A stretch of DNA of 64,000 bases, from NCBI RefSeq assembly GCF_010725885.1, contig NZ_AP022600.1, positions 372,001 through 436,000 on the forward strand. The letters are read 5' to 3'. The position numbers were made by a program, and so were the translations under genes. This DNA is from Mycolicibacterium tokaiense. GTDB lineage: Bacteria; Actinomycetota; Actinomycetes; Mycobacteriales; Mycobacteriaceae. Positions 37,444 to 48,999 of this stretch are shown piece after piece. Positions within the stretch are counted from its first letter, which is position 1. Every line of letters begins with the position of its first letter. Below the pieces are notes generated by a model, which was not told the origin of the DNA, ran no database searches, and worked only from the letters and a program-made list of their open reading frames with translations.

Positions 37444-38643
37444 GTGTCGACACTGCAGGAAGAGAAGACCCTCATCACCGGACGCTTCGGTTTTGTCCTG
37501 CTGACGTATGCGCTGACGGCGGTCATGGTGGGGGCGACCCTGCCCACACCGATGTACGAGCTGTACTCCGAGCGCATGCAGTTCTCGGTGCTCACCACGA
37601 CGGTGGTCTTCGCGACGTACGCCGGCGCGGTGCTGGCCGCCTTGCTGCTGTTCGGCCGCTGGTCCGACGTGCTGGGCCGCAGGCCCGTGCTGCTGGCGGG
37701 CATCGGGTTCGCGGTGGCCAGCTCGGTGGTGTTCCTGTTCGCCGACTCGGTGCCCACGCTGCTGCTGGGCCGGGTGCTCTCCGGGCTGTCGGTGGGTGTG
37801 TTCACCGGCACCGCCACCGCGGCCATCCTCGAAGCCGCCCCACCGCAGTGGAAACCGCGGGCCGCGGCCGTGGCCACCGTGGCAAACCTCGGCGGGCTCG
37901 GGCTCGGCCCGGTGGTGGCCGGTGTGCTGGTGCAGTACGGCCCGGCACCACTGCACCTCAGCTTCGCCGTGCACCTGGTGCTGGTGGCCGCCGCGGCGGT
38001 GGCGGTGTGGCGGGCACCGGAGACCTCCGAACGCAGCGGACGCCTCGGCACGCAGCGGCTGGCGGTGCCGCCGCAGACGCGGACGGTGTTCGTGGTCGCG
38101 GCCACCGCCGCCTTCGCCGGTTTCGCCGTCAACGCCTTGTTCGCCTCCGTCGCACCCACTTTCGTCGCCGACCTGATGGGCATCGGCAATCACGCCATCG
38201 CCGGGGCCGTCGCCGGGCTGATGGTCCTGACCGCTGCCGCCACCCAACCGCTGGCACTGCGGGTGTCGCCGGCCCGTTCGGTCGCCGTCGGCAGCGCCAT
38301 GCTGGTGGTGGCCATGGTGATGCTGAACGTCGCCTTGCACTACACGTCGCTGGCCGGACTGATCGCCGCCGCGGTGATGGGCGGAGCCGGTCAGGGGTTG
38401 AGCTTCGGTCGCGGGCTGGCGGCGATCTTCGAGCTCACCCCCGCTGATCGCCGCGCCGAGGTCAGCTCGGCCTACTTCCTGGTGGCCTATGTCGCGCTGT
38501 CGGTGCCCGTCATCGGCATGGGCGCCGCGGCCCAGCGCTGGGGGCTGCAGACCGCGGGCGAGGTGTTCGCCGTGATCGTCGGGCTGCTCGCGGTGGCCTG
38601 CCTGGCCGCCATCCTGCGTCTTGGGCGCGCGCGTAACCGCTGA
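37444..38643 (+). CDS. MFS transporter
   Basis: 399 residues, 12 predicted helices. Motif A between TM2 and TM3 is GRWSDVLGRRPVLLAG, and LLGRVLSGLSVGVFTGTATA follows in TM4. GTG 37444 is chosen; TTG 37432 is also possible. This is a drug/metabolite-exporter-like member without a recognisable substrate. It follows the terminator of the symporter operon, so it has its own promoter. Confidence 0.82.
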   Translation: MSTLQEEKTLITGRFGFVLLTYALTAVMVGATLPTPMYELYSERMQFSVLTTTVVFATYAGAVLAALLLFGRWSDVLGRRPVLLAGIGFAVASSVVFLFADSVPTLLLGRVLSGLSVGVFTGTATAAILEAAPPQWKPRAAAVATVANLGGLGLGPVVAGVLVQYGPAPLHLSFAVHLVLVAAAAVAVWRAPETSERSGRLGTQRLAVPPQTRTVFVVAATAAFAGFAVNALFASVAPTFVADLMGIGNHAIAGAVAGLMVLTAAATQPLALRVSPARSVAVGSAMLVVAMVMLNVALHYTSLAGLIAAAVMGGAGQGLSFGRGLAAIFELTPADRRAEVSSAYFLVAYVALSVPVIGMGAAAQRWGLQTAGEVFAVIVGLLAVACLAAILRLGRARNR

Positions 38644-38706
38644 GCGGTTACCAGCGCGCCGGAATCACGGGTTTTTACCTAGGCGGGCGGCCCTAGATTC
38701 GGCGGC

Positions 38707-40131
38707 ACGGGAATTCCCTCGCCTGCCGAGATCGCCGCGCAGACGCCGCCGCACCGCGACCGCGCCATCGATGTCATCCGCATCGGCGCACTCGTGGGCG
38801 TGGTGGTCGGCCACACCGTGATGGCCACCAGCATGATCCGCGACGACGTCTTCCTGTGGGGGAACCTGCTCACCACCTCGCCGGTGCTGCAGGCGCTGAC
38901 CTGGATCTTCCAGATCATGCCGCTGTTCTTCTTCGCCGGTGCCGCCGCGAGCGTCACCTCGTGGCAACCGGGCACGGCGTGGGGCGCCTGGCTGATGCAG
39001 CGGTGCCGGCGCTTGTTCCGTCCGGTGTTCTCCTATCTGCTGTTCTGGGCGGTGACGCTGGCAGCGCTGGTGCAGGTGCTGCCGGTGCACGTGTATGAAC
39101 CCATCGCCGGCATCTCGGTGCAGCTGCTGTGGTTTCTGGGCGCCTATGTGCTGATGCTGGCGGCGATGCCCGCCCTGGACCGCATCACCAGCACCGGACA
39201 GCTGGGCGCCGCGGTGGCGGCGGTCTACGTGCTGGTGATGGTCATCGACGCGGTACGCCTGCACCATCCGGGCCTGGCTGCGCTGGGATTTGCCAACATG
39301 ACGGCCTGGTTGATCCCCGGCATGTTCGGCGTGGCGTACCGCCGGGGGCTACTCGAGGGACGGGCCGCGCTGCGGCTGGCCGCGGCCATGCTGGCGGTCA
39401 ACCTCGTGCTGGTGCTAGGGCCTTACGAGCTGAGCCTGGTCGGCATCGAGGGCCAGCAACTGCCCAACATGGCACCGCCGTCCCTGCTGATGGCCGGCCA
39501 CGCAATCATGCTGTGTGCGTTGGCGACTGCCGCGGCTCCGGCGCTCAGTCGGTGGGCGCAGCGACCCCGGGTCTGGTGGTGCACTGCGATCGGCAACTCA
39601 GGTGCCATGACGCTGTACCTGTGGCACATGCCGGCGCTGCTGCTGATGCACCTGGGCTTCGATCTGGTGGGCCTGCACCGCTACCCGGGACAGCCGAACC
39701 CGCTGATACTGAGCGTGATCCAGCTGGCGGTGATGGCCGGACTGGTGGCGGTGGCCTTCCAGGCGCTGCGGCCTCTGGAGAACACCGCGCTGCCGTGGTG
39801 GGATGCCCCGGTGTCGACCCGCCACAGCGCCGCGACGGGGACGGCGCTGTGCGTGGCGGGTGCTGCGCTGTTGATGTCGGTGAAGTGGGGACTCAAGGAC
39901 AACGGCCTCTACTGCATGGCGGTGATGCTGGCCGCCCTGGCCACCGCGCGGGTGCTCAGCCGCTCTTGCGCCGGAACTCCCGGCGGTTCTCCACCGGGCC
40001 GTGCTGCTTGGCCTGCTTGGCTCCGCCGTCGCGGTGCTCGGCACCCGAACCGGACTTCGCCTTCTTCCGCTCCAGAGCCTCCCGGAACTTGCGCTTCGTG
40101 TCGTCCTCGGGGACTGCTTCCTCGGCCATGA
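38707..40131 (+). CDS. acyltransferase-3 family membrane protein, start codon uncertain
   Basis: About 474 residues with ~10 membrane helices. The acyltransferase-3 opening (DRAIDVIRIGALVGVVVGH, with Arg, Asp and the catalytic-type His) is present, but no ATG, GTG or TTG precedes it in frame; the first canonical codon, GTG 38794, would delete part of it. ACG 38707 stands exactly 7 nt after a TAGATT hexamer, the leaderless position. Other features: IMPLFFFAGAAASVTSWQPG and SGAMTLYLWHMPALLLMHLG. The last ~55 residues (from about 39957) are antisense to the DUF5302 gene and look like chance coding. Members O-acylate sugars or lipids; substrate unknown. Confidence 0.7.
   Translation, partial: TGIPSPAEIAAQTPPHRDRAIDVIRIGALVGVVVGHTVMATSMIRDDVFLWGNLLTTSPVLQALTWIFQIMPLFFFAGAAASVTSWQPGTAWGAWLMQRCRRLFRPVFSYLLFWAVTLAALVQVLPVHVYEPIAGISVQLLWFLGAYVLMLAAMPALDRITSTGQLGAAVAAVYVLVMVIDAVRLHHPGLAALGFANMTAWLIPGMFGVAYRRGLLEGRAALRLAAAMLAVNLVLVLGPYELSLVGIEGQQLPNMAPPSLLMAGHAIMLCALATAAAPALSRWAQRPRVWWCTAIGNSGAMTLYLWHMPALLLMHLGFDLVGLHRYPGQPNPLILSVIQLAVMAGLVAVAFQALRPLENTALPWWDAPVSTRHSAATGTALCVAGAALLMSVKWGLKDNGLYCMAVMLAALATARVLSRSCAGTPGGSPPGRAAWPAWLRRRGARHPNRTSPSSAPEPPGTCASCRPRGLLPRP
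39956..40129 (-). CDS. DUF5302 small basic/acidic protein
   Basis: 57 residues from ATG 40129: AEEAVPEDDTKRKFREALER, then KKA, a Gly/Ser linker, HRDGGAKQAKQHGPVENRRE and FRRKSG. This matches the DUF5302 family conserved in actinobacteria, usually beside the Rv1155-type flavoenzyme as here. Strongly charged, no membrane segment. It is encoded entirely opposite the 3' end of the acyltransferase reading frame. Function unknown. Confidence 0.85.
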   Translation of the reverse strand: MAEEAVPEDDTKRKFREALERKKAKSGSGAEHRDGGAKQAKQHGPVENRREFRRKSG

Positions 40132-40173
40132 CCGTCAGCCTAGCCCCCGCTGCCGCCGTCGCCCTGCCTATTT

Positions 40174-41491
<1,318 letters not shown>

Positions 41492-41497
41492 TTCCGG

Positions 41498-41860
41498 TCA
41501 CTCGAACGCCAGCTCGAGATACCGCAGGGCGGCGAGCTTGTCCAGGCCCAGGGTGCGCGCAGTCTGGGCGTAGGTGTGCGCGGCCGCCGCCATCGCCGCA
41601 TCCGCGGGATCCGCCCGGGCCACGAAACTGCCGAAGCGGCCTCGGGTTTCAACGATGCCCGCCGCTTCCAGCTCCCGGTACGCCCTGGCCACCGTGTTGA
41701 CGGCCAGGCCGAGCTCTCCGGCGAGTTCGCGCACCGTCGGCAGCCGGGTACCCGGCGGCAACCGGCCGTCTCGGATCCCGTCGATCATCTGTGTCCGCAA
41801 CTGTTCGAACAGCGGTTTTGCCGCCCGCTGGTCAACGCGCAGCCATTCCCCCAACTCCAC
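41498..41860 (-). CDS. GntR-family regulator, YtrA subfamily (Rv1152-like)
   Basis: 120 residues: winged helix with [40 protein letters not shown] and [20 protein letters not shown], then a short helical C-terminal dimerisation segment of the YtrA type. GTG 41860 stands 7 nt after GATACT. Divergent from the sirtuin gene with 37 bp between starts, so it probably represses both itself and that gene. Confidence 0.88.
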   Translation of the reverse strand: MELGEWLRVDQRAAKPLFEQLRTQMIDGIRDGRLPPGTRLPTVRELAGELGLAVNTVARAYRELEAAGIVETRGRFGSFVARADPADAAMAAAAHTYAQTARTLGLDKLAALRYLELAFE

Positions 41861-41897
41861 AAAAACCAGTATCCAACAGGCCAGCTATTTTGGTTGG

Positions 41898-42635
41898 GTG
41901 CGCATAACAGTGCTCAGCGGCGCGGGCATCTCCGCCGAGAGCGGGGTCCCGACGTTTCGTGACGACAAACTGGGCCTGTGGGCGAAGTACGACCCCTACG
42001 AACTGTCCTCCACCCAGGGCTGGCAGGAGCATCCGGAGCGGGTCTGGGCGTGGTATCTGTGGCGTCACCACCTGGTCAAACAGGTCCAGCCGAACGACGG
42101 TCACCGGGCCGTGGCGCACTGGCAGGACATCGCCGGCGTCGAGCAGGTCAGCGTCGTCACCCAGAACGTCGACAACCTGCACGAGCGGGCGGGTAGCCGA
42201 CCGGTGCACCATCTGCACGGCAATCTCTTCGAATTTCGTTGTGACAGTTGCGATGCCGTGTACAACGGCCCGCTCCAGGAAGTGCCCGAGCCGGTACTGG
42301 AGCTGACGCCGCCCACCTGTGCGTGCGGCGGTCTGATCCGTCCGGCCATCGTGTGGTTCGGCGAGGGCCTGCCCGACGGGCCGTGGAATGCCGCCGTGGC
42401 GGCCGCCGCGGCCGCCGACATCCTGGTGGTGGTCGGCACCTCGGCGGTGGTCTACCCCGCCGCAGGGCTCCCGGAGTACGCCCTGGCCCAAGGCGCGGTG
42501 GTGGTAGAGGTCAACCCGGAGGAGACACCGCTGTCGAGCAGCGCGACGGTGACGGTGCGCGAGAGCGCCGGCACCGCCTTACCCACCCTGCTGCAGCGAT
42601 TGCCCGAACTGCTACGGGCGGCACGCACGTCCTAG
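41898..42635 (+). CDS. cobB: NAD-dependent protein deacylase, sirtuin CobB type
   Basis: 245 residues. Rossmann and catalytic motifs: [45 protein letters not shown] (catalytic His and first zinc Cys pair), [36 protein letters not shown]. The Tyr/Arg pair typical of desuccinylases is present as AKYDPYEL and [10 protein letters not shown], suggesting a class III desuccinylase/deacetylase. GTG 41898 lies 6 nt after TATTTT (leaderless). A link to the acetate permeases through acetyl-CoA synthetase deacetylation is plausible but inferred. Confidence 0.92.
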   Translation: MRITVLSGAGISAESGVPTFRDDKLGLWAKYDPYELSSTQGWQEHPERVWAWYLWRHHLVKQVQPNDGHRAVAHWQDIAGVEQVSVVTQNVDNLHERAGSRPVHHLHGNLFEFRCDSCDAVYNGPLQEVPEPVLELTPPTCACGGLIRPAIVWFGEGLPDGPWNAAVAAAAAADILVVVGTSAVVYPAAGLPEYALAQGAVVVEVNPEETPLSSSATVTVRESAGTALPTLLQRLPELLRAARTS

Positions 42636-43220
42636 GGCGACTTCCGAGGTCGGTAACGGCACCCACGCCGGCAGCATCGCCTCGCGGCGGGCGTTGCGTA
42701 CGGCGAAGCCGGTGGCGCGGATGGTGAGTTCGGTGTCGCGGTGGGTGTGGCAGTTACCCAGAATCCGCGGCCACACGGTGGCGTCGGCCGCGCGCTGCAG
42801 AGCGCCGCGCGGGCCGGTCACGGCCACGTGCTCCAGATAGCGCAACTCACCGCCGGGGCGCAGCTGCGAGAACAATTGCCGCAGAACATCTTCTGGTGAG
42901 TCGACGGAACACAACACCAGTGAGCACACCACGGCGTCGAAGGTCTCCGGGCCCATCTCCTCGATGGTCTGCTCGCGGACGTCCACTGGCACCGAGGCTG
43001 CGGCAGTCCGGGCCACCGCCGCCAGCCGCGGCTCGGGTTCCAGCGCCACCACCTCGGTGACCGTCGGCGGATACAGGGCGAAATTGGTGCCGGTGCCCGC
43101 CCCCACCTCGAGCACCCGGCCGCTGAGCCCGGCCAGGTTCTCCCGCCGCAGCCTGGTGATGGACTCCGGTTCGTGTGCCGAGATCGCCGTCCACAACCGT
43201 GCGAAGAATGGATTGTCCAT
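42612..43220 (-). CDS. class I SAM-dependent methyltransferase (Rv1147-like)
   Basis: 202 residues, UbiE/Methyltransf_11 fold: motif [23 protein letters not shown] at the end of strand 2, [18 protein letters not shown], and [12 protein letters not shown]. Family members methylate small molecules or phospholipid head groups. ATG 43220 overlaps the TetR stop (TGATG), so it is coupled to the mmpL-tetR operon. Its 3' end overlaps cobB by 24 nt on the other strand. Confidence 0.85.
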   Translation of the reverse strand: MDNPFFARLWTAISAHEPESITRLRRENLAGLSGRVLEVGAGTGTNFALYPPTVTEVVALEPEPRLAAVARTAAASVPVDVREQTIEEMGPETFDAVVCSLVLCSVDSPEDVLRQLFSQLRPGGELRYLEHVAVTGPRGALQRAADATVWPRILGNCHTHRDTELTIRATGFAVRNARREAMLPAWVPLPTSEVALGRACRP

Positions 43221-43900
43221 CACGACCGTCCCATCAGCCAGTCCACCGTCTGCGCCGGTGTCGATTCGGGTCCCACTATGCCCGCCACCATCCTGCCCGT
43301 GCACAGCGCGCTGAACACCCGGTCGGCGAACACGTCGATGTCGCCGAACGGCAGGTAGGGCTTGGCGATCAGCAGCGCCACCACGCCGTGCGCGGCGGTC
43401 CACAGCTCCAGTGCCGCCGCGGTGGGATCCTCGCGGGCGTAGATGCCCTCGTCCATCAGCCGTTGCACCGAGTCGCGGATGTGCCCGAAGGCCGCGCTGA
43501 CCAGCGTTTCGTCCACCGCGCTACCGGGGCGGCCCTCACCCATCGTGGCGATGCGGTACAGCTCGGGGGTCTGGGTGGCCAGCCGCACGTAGGCCAGACC
43601 CTGGGCGCGCAGGATCTCCAGCGTGCTGTTCTGCCCCGCGGCGGCGGATTGCATCTCCTCGTCGAGTTTCTCGAAGTAGCGGGCACAGACCGCATCCAGC
43701 AGCGTGTCCTTGTCCGCGAAATGCAGATAGATCGACGGGGACGTCACCCCGGCGCGTTCAGCGACCGCCCGGATGGACACGTCGCGCGCATGGCCCGCGG
43801 TCAGCAGCAGCTCGGTGGCTGCGTCGAGAATCTCATCACGCAGCAGCTCACCGGAGCCACGCGGCGCGCGGCGGCGCCCGCCCAGCCGACCGACGCCCAT
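43220..43900 (-). CDS. TetR-family transcriptional regulator in the mmpL operon
   Basis: 226 residues. N-terminal helix-turn-helix: LRDEILDAATELLLTAGHAR, VSIRAVAERAGVTSPSIYLH and FADKDTLLDAVC; C-terminal ligand domain of the TetR_C_13/WHG type. It starts on the base after the MmpL stop and overlaps the methyltransferase start by one base, so the three are one operon. It probably represses its own operon; no clear palindrome could be assigned. Confidence 0.88.
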   Translation of the reverse strand: MGVGRLGGRRRAPRGSGELLRDEILDAATELLLTAGHARDVSIRAVAERAGVTSPSIYLHFADKDTLLDAVCARYFEKLDEEMQSAAAGQNSTLEILRAQGLAYVRLATQTPELYRIATMGEGRPGSAVDETLVSAAFGHIRDSVQRLMDEGIYAREDPTAAALELWTAAHGVVALLIAKPYLPFGDIDVFADRVFSALCTGRMVAGIVGPESTPAQTVDWLMGRS

Positions 43901-46171
43901 CTAATCCCTGCCCGGTTCCGCCGGGGCAGGCACCGGAACCGGTGAGCCCGATTCACTGATCCCGATTTTCTTGTGCAGCGCCACCAGCGGCCGCGGTGCC
44001 CACCAGTTCCATCGGCCGAGCACATGCATGAACGCCGGAACCAGCATCATGCGCACCAGGGTCGCGTCCACCAGCACCGCCAGCGTCAGCCCCAACCCGA
44101 ACATCCGCATGAACGACACCTGCGCGGCGATCAGCGCGGCGAACGAAATGGACATGACCAGCGCGGCGGCCGTGATCACCCGAGCGGTGCGGGCCAGCCC
44201 GAGCGCCACACTCTCGTCCACGTCGGCGTGGGTCTGTCCGCTCTCCAGCCAGTACTCGCGGATCCGGGAGATCAGGAACACCTCGTAGTCCATCGACAGA
44301 CCGAAGGCGATGCAGAACAGCAGCACCGGCATGTTGGCCACCAACGTGCCCGTCGAGGTGGTGCCGAGGGCGTTGAAGTGCCCGTCCTGGAAGATCCAGA
44401 CCAGTGCGCCGAACGCCGCCGTGAGCGAAAGAACGTTGAGCACAAGGGCTTTGAACGGGAGCACCACGCTGCCGGTCAGTAGGAACAGCAACGCGAAGGT
44501 GATCACCGCGATGATGCCCAGCACCAGCGGCAGCCGCTCCATGATTGCGTCCACGGTGTCGGAGTTGGCCTGCGCGATACCGGTGAACTGCACCTGCCGG
44601 TCACCCGGAGTCGGCACCCGGTGCAACTCCTGCAGCTGTTGGGCCGAGGCGTCGGAGAACAGCGGCGCAGAACTGCCCACTGTCAGGTACGCGCGTCCGT
44701 CGGCGAATCCGGCGCCCGCCTCGGGCGGCCCGACCTTGCGGCCATCGACGAAGCTGCCCGTCGGCACGCTCACCCCGGTCACATCAGCCACCTGCGACAG
44801 GGCGGCGGCGTAGCCCTCGAGGTCCGGCGGGTTGAGCCCCGAGACGTCGGGCAGCACGACGGTGACCGCCGTGTCGGAGTTGATGGCGAAGTCCTCGCGC
44901 AGTTGATCGCCCACCTGGTGAGCCGAGGCCGACGCCGGCAGCACCCGGTCATCGGGCATGCCCCACTTGACGCCGAGGAACGGCACCCCGAGCAGCAGCA
45001 GAAACGCGACGCCCGCTACGCCGATCAGCAGGGCCCGTTTCATCACGGCCTTGGTCGAGCGGTACCAGAAGTGCTCGGTGATCGGGGTGGGCACCGGTTC
45101 GGGGCGGCGCAACACCCGGCGCAGCAGCCGTCGCACGTCGAAGGCGTCGATCTTGTCGCCCATCACCACGATGGCCGCCGGGGTCACCACGATGGCCGCG
45201 AAGGCGGCAAAAGCCACCGTCGCGATGCCGGCGTAGGCGAACGACTTCAGGAAGTACATCGGGAACAGGACCATCGCCGACATCGACAACGCGACCGTCA
45301 CCGCCGAGAACAGCACGGTGCGCCCGGCGGTGACCATGGTGCGCACCAGCGCCTGATGCGGGTCCACCCCGTCTGCCAGTTCGTCGCGGTAGCGGCTGAT
45401 GATCAGCAGGGTGTAGTCGATGGCCAGCGCCAACCCCATCGCGATAGAGAGATTGAGCGCGAAGATCGAGACGTCGGTGAAGAAGGTGATGCCGCGCAGC
45501 ACCGCCATGGAGCCGACGATCGCCAGGGCGCCGACGGCCATCGGCACGGCCGCGGTCAGCAGGCCGCCGAACACCCAGACCAACACCAGGAAGCTCAGCG
45601 GCATCGCGATGGATTCCATCCGCAGCAGGTCGTGTTCGGTCTGCGTATTGATCTGCGAGTAGACGATGGCGGACCCGCCGGTGGTGACGGTCACGTCCGG
45701 GTGCTGGGGCAGGACGTCGGCGTTGATGGTGTCCATCAGCGACTCGGCATACTTCTGGGCATTGTTCTCACCGCCGAACAGGCCCGCGACCACCAGGCCC
45801 GCGGACTTGTCCCGGTTCACCAGGTCCTTGGCCACTGCCGGCGGAGACGTCCACGCCGACTGCACGCCGGCGGCGTGCGGCGAGGCCTCGATGACATCGA
45901 CGATGTCCTGCCCGACGGCGCGGGCGGCCGGATCGTCGGCGCCGCCGGGTCCGCTGATACTGAGGATCAGCTGCATGTCGCCCACCTTGAAGGTGTCGGT
46001 CAGCAGCTGGGTCGCCTGCGCCGACTCCGACGTAGGGTCCTGGAAGCCGCCGGCCGACAGGCTCTTGGTGACCGGGACACCGAACACTGCGGCGGCGACC
46101 ATCAGCAGGAGCGCAAGGGCAAGGATTCGCCGAGGAGCGGCGATGGCCAGCAGGGCGATGCGGTGCAGCAC
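43901..46171 (-). CDS. mmpL13: MmpL-family RND transporter (intact MmpL13 equivalent)
   Basis: 756 residues with two MMPL units, each one TM helix, an outer domain and five to six TM helices. Hallmarks: ALAIDYTLLIISRYRDELAD and GLSMDYEVFLISRIREYWLE (the Asp-Tyr pairs of the proton relay), LHRIALLAIAAPRRILALAL at the N-terminus. GTG 46171 has GGAAGG about 7 nt upstream. In M. tuberculosis the equivalent gene at this place is split (mmpL13a/b, Rv1145-Rv1146); here one frame runs through. Exports lipids or drugs across the inner membrane; substrate unknown. Confidence 0.88.
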   Translation of the reverse strand: MLHRIALLAIAAPRRILALALLLMVAAAVFGVPVTKSLSAGGFQDPTSESAQATQLLTDTFKVGDMQLILSISGPGGADDPAARAVGQDIVDVIEASPHAAGVQSAWTSPPAVAKDLVNRDKSAGLVVAGLFGGENNAQKYAESLMDTINADVLPQHPDVTVTTGGSAIVYSQINTQTEHDLLRMESIAMPLSFLVLVWVFGGLLTAAVPMAVGALAIVGSMAVLRGITFFTDVSIFALNLSIAMGLALAIDYTLLIISRYRDELADGVDPHQALVRTMVTAGRTVLFSAVTVALSMSAMVLFPMYFLKSFAYAGIATVAFAAFAAIVVTPAAIVVMGDKIDAFDVRRLLRRVLRRPEPVPTPITEHFWYRSTKAVMKRALLIGVAGVAFLLLLGVPFLGVKWGMPDDRVLPASASAHQVGDQLREDFAINSDTAVTVVLPDVSGLNPPDLEGYAAALSQVADVTGVSVPTGSFVDGRKVGPPEAGAGFADGRAYLTVGSSAPLFSDASAQQLQELHRVPTPGDRQVQFTGIAQANSDTVDAIMERLPLVLGIIAVITFALLFLLTGSVVLPFKALVLNVLSLTAAFGALVWIFQDGHFNALGTTSTGTLVANMPVLLFCIAFGLSMDYEVFLISRIREYWLESGQTHADVDESVALGLARTARVITAAALVMSISFAALIAAQVSFMRMFGLGLTLAVLVDATLVRMMLVPAFMHVLGRWNWWAPRPLVALHKKIGISESGSPVPVPAPAEPGRD

Positions 46172-46321
46172 GGTGGCTTCCTTCCGACACCCGGCAGCTG
46201 CCGGACTTATCGGCGATAAGTTATCGGCGAAAATATAGCGGAGGCTCACCTGGTCCGGGCGGCTACATCTCGTCCACCTCAGAGTGACAAAGAAAGCTGA
46301 GCGTCAATAAGGTTCTCTCAC

Positions 46322-46849
46322 ATGGACGACGACATCGAGATCCGCACCAACCCGGCGACCAGTGACTTCGGTGTCCTGATCCTGCGCATCGGCGCGGGGG
46401 CTGCCGTGATCCAGGCCGGCGCCCTCAAGGCCCTCGACTTCGGAACCGTCGTCGACTTCATGAGCCAGGCCGGATGGAGCCCGGCGACGCTGGCCGCGAC
46501 CATGGTGATGTCCACCGAGTTGCTGGGCGGGCTGGCCCTGCTCCTGGGCGTGCTGACGCCGGTGGCGGCGTGCGCGGTGAGCTCGGCGATGATGTGCGCC
46601 TGGGCGGCCGACGTGGCCGGAGACGCATTCTGGGCCAACCCGTTCAATGTGCCGTTTCTGCTGGCCATCGCCGCGATCGCGGTGCTGTTCACCGGTGGCG
46701 GGCGGTTCTCGCTGGATCAGTTGTTGTGGTTGCGGGCGCAGTGGCCGACGGTGATCCCGGTGGTGCTGCTGGTGCTGGCCATCGGCGCGGCGGTGGCGAC
46801 CTGGTGGCTGCTCAACGGGGAGAACCCGCTGCACCTCACCAAACCCTGA
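46322..46849 (+). CDS. DoxX-family membrane protein
   Basis: 175 residues, four membrane helices. LRIGAGAAVIQAGALKALDF and STELLGGLALLLGVLTPVAA match DoxX/DoxD-like proteins; FWANPFNVPFLLAIAAIAVL forms the third or fourth helix. Actinobacterial DoxX proteins are linked to thiol-redox and oxidative-stress complexes. Start ATG 46322, with TAAGGT 8 nt upstream. Divergent from mmpL over 150 bp. Confidence 0.82.
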   Translation: MDDDIEIRTNPATSDFGVLILRIGAGAAVIQAGALKALDFGTVVDFMSQAGWSPATLAATMVMSTELLGGLALLLGVLTPVAACAVSSAMMCAWAADVAGDAFWANPFNVPFLLAIAAIAVLFTGGGRFSLDQLLWLRAQWPTVIPVVLLVLAIGAAVATWWLLNGENPLHLTKP

Positions 46850-46878
46850 TGCGGCGTGATGCATGTCACTTTTGACAT

Positions 46879-46894
46879 CTGACTCTGGAGTCAG
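46879..46894. promoter_or_regulatory. near-perfect palindrome upstream of the leaderless small ORF
   Basis: CTGACTCTGGAGTCAG pairs at 7 of 8 positions. It lies 70-85 bp before the -10 hexamer of the 41-residue ORF and could be an activator site or the end of the DoxX transcript. Confidence 0.3.
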
Positions 46895-46962
46895 GCTACT
46901 CAGAAGTAATAATTGCCATGATTTTCCGAATCGTGACTCAATGATCTCTTAATAGAGACCCA

Positions 46963-46968
46963 TACAGT
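46963..46968 (+). promoter_or_regulatory. -10 hexamer TACAGT for a leaderless transcript
   Basis: TACAGT is followed by exactly 7 nt and then ATG 46976, placing the first transcribed base on or next to the A of the start codon. No Shine-Dalgarno sequence is present, which supports the leaderless reading. Confidence 0.55.
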
Positions 46969-46975
46969 TCTTGGC

Positions 46976-47101
46976 ATGTGGATCGACGACACCAACGCTG
47001 ATGTCATCAAGATTGACTTCGACGCCCTTTACCACGGCGATTACCTGGTGGAAGGCGAGACCTCGGAGCAACTCGAAGACTGGCATCCGCTCGCCAGCTG
47101 A
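46976..47101 (+). CDS. 41-residue acidic small protein, own promoter and terminator
   Basis: Reads WIDDTNADVIKIDFDALYHG, DYLVEGETSEQLEDWHPLAS after the initial Met. Strongly acidic, two Trp, no Cys, no signal or membrane segment. About 32 of 41 codons end in G or C, as expected for a real gene here. It has its own -10 hexamer with no leader and a terminator 20 nt after the stop, and no same-strand gene follows, so it is a stand-alone transcription unit. Family not recognised. Candidates: a regulator-binding microprotein or a peptide precursor; neither is shown. Confidence 0.6.
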   Translation: MWIDDTNADVIKIDFDALYHGDYLVEGETSEQLEDWHPLAS

Positions 47102-47121
47102 CAACCCCCCAACTACCAGAG

Positions 47122-47162
47122 GGCGCGCCCCCACATCCGGTGGATGTGTGAGCGCGCCTTTT
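47122..47162 (+). terminator. hairpin with T-run after the 41-residue ORF
   Basis: GGCGCGC (47122-47128) pairs with GCGCGCC (47152-47158), and inside it ACATCC (47133-47138) pairs with GGATGT (47142-47147); TTTT follows. Confidence 0.75.
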
Positions 47163-47184
47163 CTGTGTCTGTTTGCCGCAGCGG

Positions 47185-48926
<1,742 letters not shown>

Positions 48927-48964
48927 TGGCAGTGTTCCTTCCCGGCCGACGATGCCGACCTACT

Positions 48965-48973
48965 GGTTGGTTG
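48965..48973 (-). promoter_or_regulatory. CAACCAACC motif upstream of the dehydrogenase gene
   Basis: The nonamer CAACCAACC (minus strand) lies about 40 bp before the start at 48926. The same sequence recurs at 50142-50150 and, as CAACCAAC inside a palindrome, at 63042-63060, each time before a fatty-acid gene. Confidence 0.35.
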
Positions 48974-48999
48974 AGTCTTTTGTAGCTGGTGGACGGCGG

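Noticed and set aside
35991..38447. 818-codon plus-strand frame spanning actP and the MFS gene
   Set aside because: It is the +1 shadow of two well-supported transporters and crosses the strong terminator.
42612..42635. Overlap of cobB and the methyltransferase as a sign of error
   Set aside because: Short convergent overlaps also occur at pimE/PCD and the AKR/GlxA pair; both proteins end normally.
44621..46219. 532-codon plus-strand frame opposite mmpL
   Set aside because: Composition is His/Arg/Gln-rich nonsense; the MmpL protein on the other strand is unmistakable.
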